33,509 bases of DNA from the NCBI GenBank assembly GCA_905182175.1, contig CAJJAT010000045.1, forward strand, positions 1-33,509, in the 5' to 3' direction. The notes under the pieces were generated by a model. It saw only the letters and a program-made list of their open reading frames with translations. It was not told the origin of the DNA and did no database searches. Positions 1 to 8,209 of the stretch are shown here, piece after piece. Source of the stretch: Flavobacteriales bacterium UBA1494 (GTDB taxonomy: Bacteria > Bacteroidota > Bacteroidia > Flavobacteriales_E > Vicingaceae). Numbering within the stretch: position 1 is the first letter of the stretch; the number at the start of each line of letters is the position of its first letter. Both the position numbers and the translations under genes were made by a program.

Positions 1-286
1 ACGCACTAGAAAACGTTACATGACATTGCTCTTTGTGGTCGCGTTCGGCAGTAGTCATGAGCCAAAGAAGACCGGTAGTAAAGTACAGTTGAAATTAAAT
101 AAGCATGTTTCGATTTTAAAACACCTGCCTAACTTCAATTAAATACAGATTCTTACGAAAAATTTAAAAGATTAATAGTGATTGTATTCTGCATTAAATC
201 CAGCAAAGTAATAACAAAGAATTTATTTGTTTAGCTCAAGACCGAAGCTGAAAGAAGCGCACAGCTACCTCGTATAATCCTATCAC
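1..286. other. No identifiable gene at the window start
   Basis: I see no recognisable gene here. A short + strand frame of about 40 codons (roughly 20-142) is open from the window edge and ends in a stop, so it could be the tail of a gene that starts outside the window, but it resembles nothing I know. The rest is AT-rich spacer leading to the 3' end of the minus-strand regulator. Confidence 0.4.
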
Positions 287-964
287 TTAAAAATTGAAAC
301 TCATTTTATTTTTAGGCTCTTTAATGTATGCCGACTTGTTAAATTCATAGAGTTTTGCCGGTCTTCCTGCATCCTTTCGGTACTCTCCATTGGGAGTTAC
401 AAGGTTACTTTTTAAGACCTGTTTTCCAAAATTCGACGCGTCAATTTTAGTGCTAAATGCTTGCTCATAGATCTTAATTACATCCATAATCGTGAATTTA
501 GTTGGCAAGAATTCGAATACTCTAGGGTGACGTAATAAGCCATTTCTAAAACGATGCAATATCATTTTTACAATTTCATCGTGATCATAACATAGCTTCG
601 GAATCTTGTTTAGCGGCTCCCAATGCAGGTTTTTTAGCAATGTTTCATCTATATTTTCAAACGGAATTAGTCCGTAGTAAGCAAAACAGACAACTCTGCC
701 AAGTGGATGTCTATTCACTGCGGTAAATGCGTTTAACTGTTTCCGATAAAAATCATTTCTCCCCAGCAGATTAATCATCAATTTTTCTAAGGCTATTTCC
801 GTCTCTTCATTTGGCAAAATGATTTTACCGGGAAGGCCAATTTCATTTTGAGTAGGATAATCCTCTTTTTGTTGCAACAGTATAGACAGCTCGCCTGATT
901 TAAAGGTAATTACTCCTATATTGACTGAATATGCTCCTCTAAAAAAATGTTCAAATTCAAACAT
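287..964 (-). CDS. NrtR-like transcriptional regulator (degenerate Nudix domain plus winged helix)
   Basis: This 225-residue protein has a Nudix-fold N-terminal half (about residues 8-140) followed by a winged-helix DNA-binding half (about 150-215). The second half includes the stretch ending GRPAKLYEF, which is typical of the Nudix-regulator family in Bacteroidota. In known family members (NrtR, AraR-type) the Nudix domain senses a nucleotide-sugar or ADP-ribose-like ligand and the winged helix binds operators. The Nudix box is recognisable around residues 43-68 (LPG, then a conserved Glu at 53 or 54). The catalytic R-E-x-x-E-E core is replaced by E-K-L-M-I-N at 60-65, so hydrolase activity is very unlikely and a sensor role is inferred. 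Length is normal for the family. No metabolic target operon is adjacent, so the ligand cannot be guessed. The ATG at 964 gives a full-length domain. Confidence 0.8.
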   Translation of the reverse strand: MFEFEHFFRGAYSVNIGVITFKSGELSILLQQKEDYPTQNEIGLPGKIILPNEETEIALEKLMINLLGRNDFYRKQLNAFTAVNRHPLGRVVCFAYYGLIPFENIDETLLKNLHWEPLNKIPKLCYDHDEIVKMILHRFRNGLLRHPRVFEFLPTKFTIMDVIKIYEQAFSTKIDASNFGKQVLKSNLVTPNGEYRKDAGRPAKLYEFNKSAYIKEPKNKMSFNF

Positions 965-1389
965 GTGCTTTAAAATAATTTATTAAAAATTGTCCTTATC
1001 TCTAATTTTAAAATGAGGGTTAATTTGCCACATTAAAATCTCAAACTTTCCACTGGGACAAAAGTAAGGTATACTGCTTTCACCCAACTTTGAAGCATGT
1101 ATAATTTTATAGTTGTTAAGAATATTTCACTTTTATCCATAAATAACTAACAAATCTATAACTTGTTTACTTTAACGTCCCTTTCAATAGGATATAAATT
1201 GAATCTAATTCACTAAAAATATTGCAGTAAATAATTGTTTGCAATTATCTGTTTGCTAAATTTAGTTAGTTTGAAATAATGCTCCCATCTTTTGCAAAAG
1301 ATTAATTTTTGGATAGGTTGTTTTAGTGAATTTTGGTGGTAGTACTACAGCTGAATTTGAGCTTGTGAAATACAAACAATTTGAATAAT
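965..1389. other. Intergenic region between the regulator and the tamB remnant
   Basis: About 425 bp of AT-rich DNA with no convincing gene. The part nearest the regulator holds a plausible minus-strand promoter, listed separately. A minus-strand frame at 1262-1447 has no recognisable content and overlaps the tamB remnant, so I do not call it. Confidence 0.5.
1059..1087 (-). promoter_or_regulatory. Candidate promoter of the Nudix-type regulator
   Basis: Read on the minus strand, TACTTTTG at 1066-1059 matches the Bacteroidota -7 consensus TAnnTTTG. A TTG at 1087-1085 lies 18 bp upstream as a possible -33 element, slightly shorter than the usual 19-21 bp spacer. Transcription would begin near 1052 and leave a leader of about 90 nt before the ATG at 964. 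Inferred from motif match only. Confidence 0.35.
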
Positions 1390-3396
1390 ATGAAAAAACG
1401 TTATTAGGAATTTTATAAAACTTACTTTTTTTTGTCTGAAAAGACAAATACTACTGCTGAAATTGAAAAATTGTACATCACCTTCGCGGGAAATGTATTT
1501 CTTAAAAAATTAGTTTTATACGATACCAAAGGTGATACACTGCTCTATACAGAAAGCTTAGAACCGTCAATAGCATTGCTACCACTGATCTTAGCGCGCG
1601 AAATTAACCTTGACTATTTAGGGTGTAGCGGATTAACGGCCAATGTACATAGGGTGTCCATTTCAGAAAATTTTAACTTCAATTTTCTAATCGATGTATT
1701 TTCGGCGTCCAACGACTCAAGCGAAAGCACACACTCCAGTAATTCTGAAGCCCTAAAACTTTCTATCGGTGAAATTCATTTTAGCAATTGCGCACTTGCT
1801 TATAATGATCAATTGTTGGGAATTAAAAATAAGGCAATAGTAGAAGACCTTTACTTAAAATCAAATTGATTTAGACCATTTACTGTTTGAAATTTAAGTG
1901 CTTAAAAATAAAGGAACTACGCTGAATTATAAACAAACAAAAACATTTTCAGTAAGTACAGAGAATGGGGTGAAACTAGTTCAATTCTCCCCTACTTTAA
2001 ACTAAATAATTTAATGTTAGTCGTTACAACGGTTCACTATCAATCTTATTCAGATCACATAAAAACAGACGTACGTCTAGCAAAATTTAGTTTAAGTAAC
2101 CTTCAATTAAATTCTAATAAACAAGTAGTTAATCTAGCTAAAATACATTTAAAAAATTCAGCGATTGAGGTATTTGTTCAACGTGATGAAAAACTGAGCA
2201 ATGCAAATGTTACTGAAGGTATCGTTTGGCCTCAATGGCAAATTAACGTAAATAAAATCTCCCTGTTAAATGACAGTTTTACGTTTAGATCATCTACTCG
2301 AAAAGATAAACCCAATACCTTTAATCCAGAGCACCCTGTGTTAACTGCGGTTAATTTGGAAGCAAAAAACGTTCAATATAAACCCGAGGAACTCCGTGCT
2401 CTATTTCAATCCTTATCGTTTAAGGAACGAAGTAATTTTAAGTTGAATAACTTGGGGTTTGAACTTAACCTAAGGCCCAAGCTGCTTACCTTATAAAATT
2501 AGGATTTACGATCGCCGAACAATAGAGTTGAAGGAGATTTGTCCTTGGCATTTACATCCTTCGACAAACTTTTATATGGTTATGATTTTCAAATCTCAGC
2601 ACTTGACTTGCCAAACCACTTGTTTAACGCAAAAGATGCTTTCTATTTTAATCAGGAATGGAGAAAGGACAAATTCTTACAGGCGTTATCCAAAAATGAT
2701 TTAGTCGCAAGGCTTAAGTCAAGGCGAATTGGGCGGTCAAGTGTATTCAAAAATGCAGCAGCTAAACACACAGCAAGGAGTATTAAATAAACAAGTGTTC
2801 CCTCTCCCCATTTTAAATCAACTCTTTCCGACTACTTCAAACGACGGAACAAGTGGTGGATCTGCAGATTTAGCAAGAGGCAATGTAACTAAAGTATTGG
2901 AAGACCGCTTAAACAACTTTTCAAATAAATATTTAGGGAAATCGGTTTAGAACTCGACTTTGGAGTGGATAGCTATACCGCCTAACAAGAGGAAGCAACC
3001 CAAAATAAAACACAAGTTGACGTAAGCGCAAGTAAAAAACTTTTAACGATCAATTAATCGTTCAAGTTGGAAGTGGCGTTAGCCTTGAATAAAATTCAGG
3101 ACCAAACCAGCAAAACACTCTTGTTGTGGGAAATGTGAGTTTGGAGTATCTTTTTTACAGAAGATGGCAAGTGGCGAATTAAGGTCTTTCGGAAAACTGA
3201 GTTTGAAAATGTAATTGAAGCCCGGTTGATTGTAACCAGTATTTCCATAATATTTCTAAAGGAATTTAATGAATTACTGGAAGAAGTAAATCAACATCAA
3301 AACGCAGAGGAGAAAATGGATCAAGCAAATGCAGAAAAAGCAAACACATACAACATTTTTACTTGCTGCTTTCATCGCATGTATGAGCTCTTGTAG
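1390..3396 (+). pseudogene. tamB: tamB pseudogene (translocation and assembly module protein, decayed)
   Basis: Scattered + strand frames together read as a shortened Bacteroidota TamB, the inner-membrane-anchored periplasmic partner of an Omp85-type outer-membrane protein. The first part (from an ATG at 1390, then a TAG at 1405) carries the N-terminal signature LSEKTNTTAEIEKL followed by GDTLLYTESL. A second block in the same frame (about 2014-2496) continues the repetitive beta-rich body. The C-terminal TamB domain is visible across frames: NKQVFPLPILNQLFP near 2800, LEDRLNNFSNKYLG near 2900, then a broken stretch to IFLKEFNELLEEV near 3260. Intact family members are usually 1400 residues or more. 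Here about 2 kb remains, with several stops and frameshifts, so a large internal part is missing. The last frame stays open to 3396 and overlaps the start of the tamL remnant. Clearly non-functional as read. Confidence 0.8.
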
Positions 3397-4325
3397 TGTT
3401 AAAAAATTCATTCCTGAAAATGAAACCCTGTATAAAAGTACCGACATAAAATTATCTTCAAAAAGTAAGTTCACAAACGAATACAATTTCAAAGAGGAAG
3501 TTAGAACAGTAATTCGGCCCAAACCTAACAAAACCTTTTTTGGTCTGCGATTCGGACTTCTAATGCATTTTAAATGACAATCCTTTTCTGCAGTGCAGCT
3601 TTGAGCAAGAATTAATTGAAGGTTTAACCTGTAATTTAACGTACACCCAATTCAACAATTTAAATAAGAAGAATCCCATTTTCTTAATTGCCAATTTAGA
3701 CATTGCAGGAAACAGCGTTAGCCTCTTGGGATCTGAAACCAATACCGTTGGAAAGCGTACTGTTTTAGGAATAGAGTATGCGCAACATGTAAAACTAGGT
3801 GCTGGCTTCAGATACTATCGCCAAGTGGAAAAAAGCAAACACGGATAGGTAGTGTTTTTACGGGTTATGGTTTAGCTTATGACAACACTTCTACCCTGCC
3901 CTTCTCCAAACAATACTTTTCTAGCGGCACCTGTAGTGTTCGAGCTATAACAATTAGAGCCTTGGTACTTATAGCTTCTGCGATAACAGCTCGTTTTTCG
4001 ATCAATCGGGCGACATTCGATTAGAAGCAAATTTATGGTATCGTTTAACGTTGATCTCAATTTTAAAAGGTGCCTAGTTTGTAGATGTAGGAAGTGTATG
4101 GCTGAGGGAAGAGAATGAATTATTACCGGGTGGTAAATTCTCAGCGAATTTTATGAATGAGCTAGGAATTGTCACTGGACTAGGTATTCGTTTCGACATT
4201 CAAAGTTTTGTTATTTGATTTGATTTAGCTGCGCCACTTCAAAACCTTTTAAAACAGAGAACGGTCCTATTCAGCTTTACATAAAAGATGCCATTTCAAA
4301 TTTTGCTTTGGGCTATCCTTTTTAG
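3329..4325 (+). pseudogene. tamL: tamL pseudogene (Omp85-type outer-membrane lipoprotein, internally deleted)
   Basis: The N-terminal 80 codons are intact: a lipoprotein signal peptide ending SSC, then SVKKFIPENETLYKSTDIKL, which is the hallmark of the TamL (TamA/BamA-like) lipoprotein. At about 3577 the frame breaks and the sequence jumps to the C-terminal barrel, read across frames: LIANLDIAGNSVSLLG near 3690, LPFSKQYFS near 3900, GDIRLEANLWYR near 4010, PGGKFSANFMNELG near 4135. It ends in NFALGYPF and a TAG at 4323-4325, so the terminal Phe of the outer-membrane beta-signal is still present. Intact TamL proteins are roughly 750-850 residues, so about 1.4 kb covering the POTRA-like part and early barrel has been deleted. 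In-frame stops and frameshifts affect the rest. It follows the tamB remnant directly and overlaps its last frame. Confidence 0.8.
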
Positions 4326-4450
4326 TTGTAAGCAACTTATTTATAGCAAATTAATTATCTCGTTAAAAGAGCAATTAAGAGAGAAGTCAGGTTCGTTTTT
4401 ACCTTGATATAGGAAGGAAATAAAACTCTTAAAAAAAACGTAAAATCAGG

Positions 4451-4480
4451 TTGCCAATTTTATTGCAAATGGTATATTTG
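4451..4480 (+). promoter_or_regulatory. Promoter of the tRNA-Met gene
   Basis: TTG at 4451-4453 and TATATTTG at 4473-4480 are separated by 19 bp. This is a near-ideal Bacteroidota housekeeping promoter (TTG, 19-21 bp, TAnnTTTG). The tRNA starts 14 bp after the -7 box. Confidence 0.65.
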
Positions 4481-4494
4481 CCATCCGAAATTTT

Positions 4495-4570
4495 GGCGAG
4501 GTAGCTCAGCTGGTTAGAGCGTCGGATTCATAACCCGGAGGTCGGCGGATCGTGCCCGCCTCTCGCTACA
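4495..4570 (+). tRNA. tRNA-Met (anticodon CAT) with an altered T loop
   Basis: The cloverleaf folds by eye. The acceptor stem pairs GGCGAGG with TCTCGCT, including two G-U pairs. The D arm is GCTC-AGCTGGTTA-GAGC, the anticodon arm is 4522-4538 with loop TTCATAA and anticodon CAT at 4529-4531, the variable loop is AGGTC, and the T stem pairs GGCGG with CCGCC. The discriminator is A and the 3' end is CA. Two features are odd. The T loop reads ATCGTGC instead of TTCGAGC, so the near-universal T54 and A58 are exchanged. The closing pair of the anticodon stem is an A-C mismatch. A CAT anticodon can be elongator Met, initiator Met or lysidine-modified Ile. The overall sequence looks like elongator Met. 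It has its own promoter and terminator. Confidence 0.85.
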
Positions 4571-4572
4571 TT

Positions 4573-4601
4573 ACAAAAGCCCTGCTAGTCGGGGCTTTTG
4601 T
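4573..4601 (+). terminator. Intrinsic terminator after tRNA-Met
   Basis: A perfect 10-bp stem ACAAAAGCCC / GGGCTTTTGT with a 9-nt loop begins two bases after the tRNA. Its 3' arm contains a T run. This arrangement is typical of Bacteroidota tRNA genes. Confidence 0.75.
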
Positions 4602-4737
4602 GCGTTTTGTGCTTTCTTCAACTCTAACTTTTACAGTTAAAAACAGCAAATTCAGGGGGTGGTTTGGAAACCTGGTTTGGAACGCTCCCATTTTACCCTC
4701 ACTACGTAAATTATACAAAGTCAATACCACAACTTTA

Positions 4738-5428
4738 TTAGGCAACATTATTTCGAGCTTCAAGATCATATAATGATACGTTTTTAGCTTGAGAAATTAT
4801 TGTCTTTTTATTCAAATAATATTCTAAAATTGTATCTACATTTTGATCCGTAACCGCTTTTGTTATGTCTCCAAATTGAGAATAAATTAAAGTAACATAG
4901 GTTTTTCTCAAATGTCTAAAAGAAATTTCAGGGTTGAATTTATTAAGTAATCAGTAATGAGAAAACGATATACTTATCCACTCCCTTATCGTTGTTCTAT
5001 TTTCATGCTGCGGACATATAACATATTCCTCGGAGCCTTTTAGTCTTTTATAACCCATATTGTTTAAAAGCTCAAATAAATCTAGGGTTATCGGTATCAA
5101 CCTGTCTTTATCTATATCCTGAATTCTGTTCACTTTATAATTTGGTAGTGTAATTATTCTTTCCTCCACATCAATAAAGCTCCATTTCATTAATACAATG
5201 CCCCCTCTTCTTTCACTTGTCTAAAGAGCCAATTACAAGCATTTTCTAACCACGATTTATAATGATTTCTGATGTAAATTTTGTTTCTATCATTGATCTC
5301 ATATTCTCCGTTGTTTTGGTCACAACTTTCAACAACTGCTCAAAGCCATTTAACTCAATGGTCAAATTTTTAAGTGTTATAAATTTTTTTCTTGCATCAT
5401 CTAATAGGTTATTAATGTTAATCCTCAA
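4738..5428 (-). pseudogene. Tyrosine-type integrase pseudogene
   Basis: Minus-strand frames between 5428 and 4738 read as the core and C-terminal part of a phage-type site-specific integrase. The order is an N-terminal SAM-like region (TTENMRSMIETKF, then WLENACNWLFRQVKEEG in a shifted frame), a catalytic-domain segment (MKWSFIDVEERIITLP to EEYVICPQHENRT, 5190-4951), then after another break the box SFRHLRKTYVTLIYSQFGD, which carries the H-x-x-R active-site signature. A possible nucleophile-region tail follows and ends at a TAA at 4740-4738. At least two frameshifts or stops interrupt it. The N terminus is also short, because intact relatives have an additional DNA-binding arm. It sits 140 bp from the 3' end of tRNA-Met and points toward it, as in tRNA-integrated islands. 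Confidence 0.75.
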
Positions 5429-5522
5429 CTTATCCTAAATAGTTCACTTTTTCCTGACGTCAGACAAATAAGAATTCCTACTTTCTGTTGAATTAGTAAA
5501 ATTAAAAGTTCATTTTTGAGCA

Positions 5523-7367
5523 ATGACTTTCCAAAAAGCAATTTTGCTTCATTTATTCTTATTCGCTATTATGGGCCTTTCGGCCCAATCAGTTACTTTC
5601 TTAGAACTTGAAAATGAATTAATAGCCTCACCTTTTGATCTTAATCAGAAAGTAATTGCGGCCAACAACGACAGTTTTTCGGAACTAGAAACGAGCTATT
5701 TTAGAGCATACATTGCTTTAAAAAAAGGCCATCACTTCGTGGTAGATTCGACAATAAATTATGCTTTTACAAACTATGACTTTACGAATGATTCTTTAGT
5801 CTACCTCCGATATCTAATGGTTCTTTCTGAACAAAGAAAAATTACAACAGTAGACTATGAATCTTCCCTTTTACATTTAAAAAAAGCAGTGCAACTTGCA
5901 AGAAAATTTAAAGACACTTCTTCTTTAATTAAGGCAAAAATATCTCTAGGCGAACTTTTTAGGGCCATCCAAAATTACAAACAAGGAATTGAGAATTTAA
6001 ATGAGGCCGAAGCACTTTTAGGAGTTTTTAAAAGCAAGGAGAGTTGGCGTCAAACTGCTAGGTTATATGGCAGAAGGTCTGCAATATTTATTCAAGCTAA
6101 AATATTTCCTGATTCAGTAGAAACATTGAGTGCAAAAACAATAGAATTAGCTGAAGAAAATGGAGATTTAGACTTAGCCGCAAACGCTTCTAATTCTTTA
6201 GGATACCTTTATTTAGAGAAAAATCCGCCTGATGCGAGAGCTGAAAAATATTTATTAAAAGCAATACAAAATTGGGACGGCCTCGGTTATGATATTTATG
6301 CTACTAATGCGAGAATAAATTTAGTGCGTTTTCTAGAACGGACAAATAGTATTCACGATGGCCTTAATTTATTGTTACCTAAACTAGAAATGGTAAATCA
6401 ATCTAATTGGGGTTGGGAGAAAGGTGGCTTTTATGGTGCACTGGGAAGACTTTATGAAAAAAATGGCGAGTACAAAAAAGCCATGCATTACATCCAACAA
6501 TCGAATGCAATTTTAACTGGAATAGAAAACTCCAAATTCAATTATAAGCTTGCTTCACTCTCCGTTGAATTTAAGGTAAAAGAAAAGGAAGAGGAGCTAT
6601 TAAGAAAACAGCTAGAAATTGAAATAAATGAATCTGCAATGAATGCGAATAGAATTGAGCGGAACTTTCTTTATTTAGTACTATTTACGGGTGCATTAAT
6701 CCTCCTGATAACTTTCTATTTCGCACGCCAACTGAGAATACAAAAGCAAATAATTACAATTGCAAATCTGCGTTTAAACAAACTAGTTTACCAAAGAGAG
6801 AATTTATTAAAGGAGGTCAATCACAGAGTAAAAAACAATCTAACAGTTTTGTCAAGTATCTTGTTCTTAGAAAGCGAAAGCATAGAAAATAAAGAGGCGA
6901 AACGAGCTTTAAATAGCAGTCAATTGCGCATCCACTCCATTTCTTTAATTCACGAAAGTTTGTACCAACGAGAAGAAATGGAAAAAGTAAATTTTCAAGA
7001 TTATTTAGTGGCCCTAGTGAAGCACATGAAAGAAATTTATTGGCAAGGAAAAAAAGAAATACACTTTAACATAGATGTAACCGATTTTCAACCAGACTTG
7101 AAACAATCTGTTCCTGTTGGAATTATAATTAATGAATTGATTACTAATAGCTTAAAATACGCTTTTAAGTATATCGATGAGCCAAAAGTGAGTATCGTAT
7201 TCACAGGTAATACTTTAATTTACCTCGACAACGGACCCGGCTTTATTCCAAAAGCTAATGCAACAAGTTTGGGGTTAGAATTAATTTCAACTTTCGTAAA
7301 TCAATTAGAAGCTTCAATTAGTTATGAAAAAGTTGATAATTTAACACAAACAAAAATTCAATTTTGA
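5523..7367 (+). CDS. TPR-containing sensor histidine kinase (HisKA_2 type)
   Basis: This 614-residue protein begins with a signal peptide (about 1-21, ending LSAQS). A helical repeat region of TPR type (about 90-360, including a clear NGEYKKAMHYIQQS unit) is predicted to lie in the periplasm. A charged coiled coil and a single membrane segment follow (about 381-402, FLYLVLFTGALILLITFYF). The cytoplasmic part has a HisKA_2 dimerisation box with the phospho-acceptor His434 in LLKEVNHRVKNNL. The HATPase domain follows with an N box (NELITNSLKYAF from Asn537), a G1 box (DNGPGF from Asp569) and GLELI near the end. It phosphorylates a partner response regulator, almost certainly the LytTR protein whose start overlaps its stop. 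The TPR part probably senses a periplasmic or protein signal. The start at 5523 is supported by the signal peptide. Confidence 0.9.
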   Translation: MTFQKAILLHLFLFAIMGLSAQSVTFLELENELIASPFDLNQKVIAANNDSFSELETSYFRAYIALKKGHHFVVDSTINYAFTNYDFTNDSLVYLRYLMVLSEQRKITTVDYESSLLHLKKAVQLARKFKDTSSLIKAKISLGELFRAIQNYKQGIENLNEAEALLGVFKSKESWRQTARLYGRRSAIFIQAKIFPDSVETLSAKTIELAEENGDLDLAANASNSLGYLYLEKNPPDARAEKYLLKAIQNWDGLGYDIYATNARINLVRFLERTNSIHDGLNLLLPKLEMVNQSNWGWEKGGFYGALGRLYEKNGEYKKAMHYIQQSNAILTGIENSKFNYKLASLSVEFKVKEKEEELLRKQLEIEINESAMNANRIERNFLYLVLFTGALILLITFYFARQLRIQKQIITIANLRLNKLVYQRENLLKEVNHRVKNNLTVLSSILFLESESIENKEAKRALNSSQLRIHSISLIHESLYQREEMEKVNFQDYLVALVKHMKEIYWQGKKEIHFNIDVTDFQPDLKQSVPVGIIINELITNSLKYAFKYIDEPKVSIVFTGNTLIYLDNGPGFIPKANATSLGLELISTFVNQLEASISYEKVDNLTQTKIQF

Positions 7368-8056
7368 TTAAAGAATCTTTCTTAGTGCGAGTTTTAGTAG
7401 TTGATGACGAACCGTTCATTGCACTTACCATTAAAAAAATTCTAACCAATCTTGGCTATTTGCAAACAGACATAGCACATAGTGAACAAAAAGCGAAACA
7501 AATTATAACAAATCAAAAAATTGATTTAGCAATTCTAGACATTAACCTTAATGGGAATGAAGAAGGAATAAATTTGGCAAAAAAATGTCTTGCACTTCAA
7601 ATTCCTTTCTTTTATGTATCTAGTTATACTGACACTAAAACATTAGATAAAGCGTTGGAAACAGCACCAGGAGCTTATGTTATTAAACCATTTTTAGAAG
7701 CCAACATATACAGCGCGATAGAACTAACCATTGGTAAGAAAGCCAACGAAGTAGACCCTGTTATTACAATAAAAGATGCTGGGGAATATTACCGAATTAA
7801 ACAGAGTGCTATACTCTATATTAAGGCGGACGATGTATACATCGAAATCGTAACCGACACAAAGAGGCACTTGATTCGGGACTCAATAAAAAACTTCTTG
7901 CTTCAATTCAATGAGTCCATTCTCATTAAAGTCCATCGAACATACGCCATAAACCTGCATAATATTAGCAAAGCAACTGCAAATTCTGTTTTTATTGGAG
8001 AAAAAGAAATTCCTGTAAGTAGAACGTACAAGCAGAATTTATTCGATAGGCTTTAA
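7364..8056 (+). CDS. LytTR-family response regulator
   Basis: This 230-residue protein has an N-terminal receiver domain (about 8-125): acidic pocket Asp14-Asp15, phospho-acceptor Asp59 in AILDINL, Ser86/Ser87 at the switch position and Lys108 in VIKPF. A LytTR DNA-binding domain follows (about 133-230), with YIKADDVYIEI and a C-terminal VHRTYAINL segment typical of the fold. LytTR proteins bind short direct repeats in promoters. The start used is a TTG at 7364 that overlaps the kinase stop by four bases, giving translational coupling. A GTG at 7385 is an alternative. It is the cognate partner of the upstream kinase. The nearest downstream genes are the T9SS adhesin operon, which is a plausible target by position only. 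Confidence 0.9.
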   Translation: MIKESFLVRVLVVDDEPFIALTIKKILTNLGYLQTDIAHSEQKAKQIITNQKIDLAILDINLNGNEEGINLAKKCLALQIPFFYVSSYTDTKTLDKALETAPGAYVIKPFLEANIYSAIELTIGKKANEVDPVITIKDAGEYYRIKQSAILYIKADDVYIEIVTDTKRHLIRDSIKNFLLQFNESILIKVHRTYAINLHNISKATANSVFIGEKEIPVSRTYKQNLFDRL

Positions 8057-8142
8057 TCCTCCATCAGTTTTATTAAAAATGTCAGTAAGCTACAATTAAA
8101 TGCAGTCTACAACATTTAAAAAATAAAAAAAATCTTAAAAAC

Positions 8143-8152
8143 TAAATTTGCA
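8143..8152 (+). promoter_or_regulatory. Candidate promoter of the giant adhesin operon
   Basis: TAAATTTG at 8143-8150, followed by CA, matches the extended Bacteroidota -7 element TAnnTTTGCA. I see no good -33 TTG at the usual distance, which would fit a promoter that needs an activator. A start near 8157 would leave a leader of about 53 nt before the ATG at 8210. Confidence 0.45.
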
Positions 8153-8209
8153 TTTGTCTGTTAATCGCGTCCCAATGGCATTTTGCTTAATTTATTTAAT
8201 TCAAACATT

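Noticed and set aside
1262-1447. Minus-strand frame of 61 codons upstream of the tamB remnant
   Set aside because: It overlaps the recognisable tamB N terminus and has no family resemblance.
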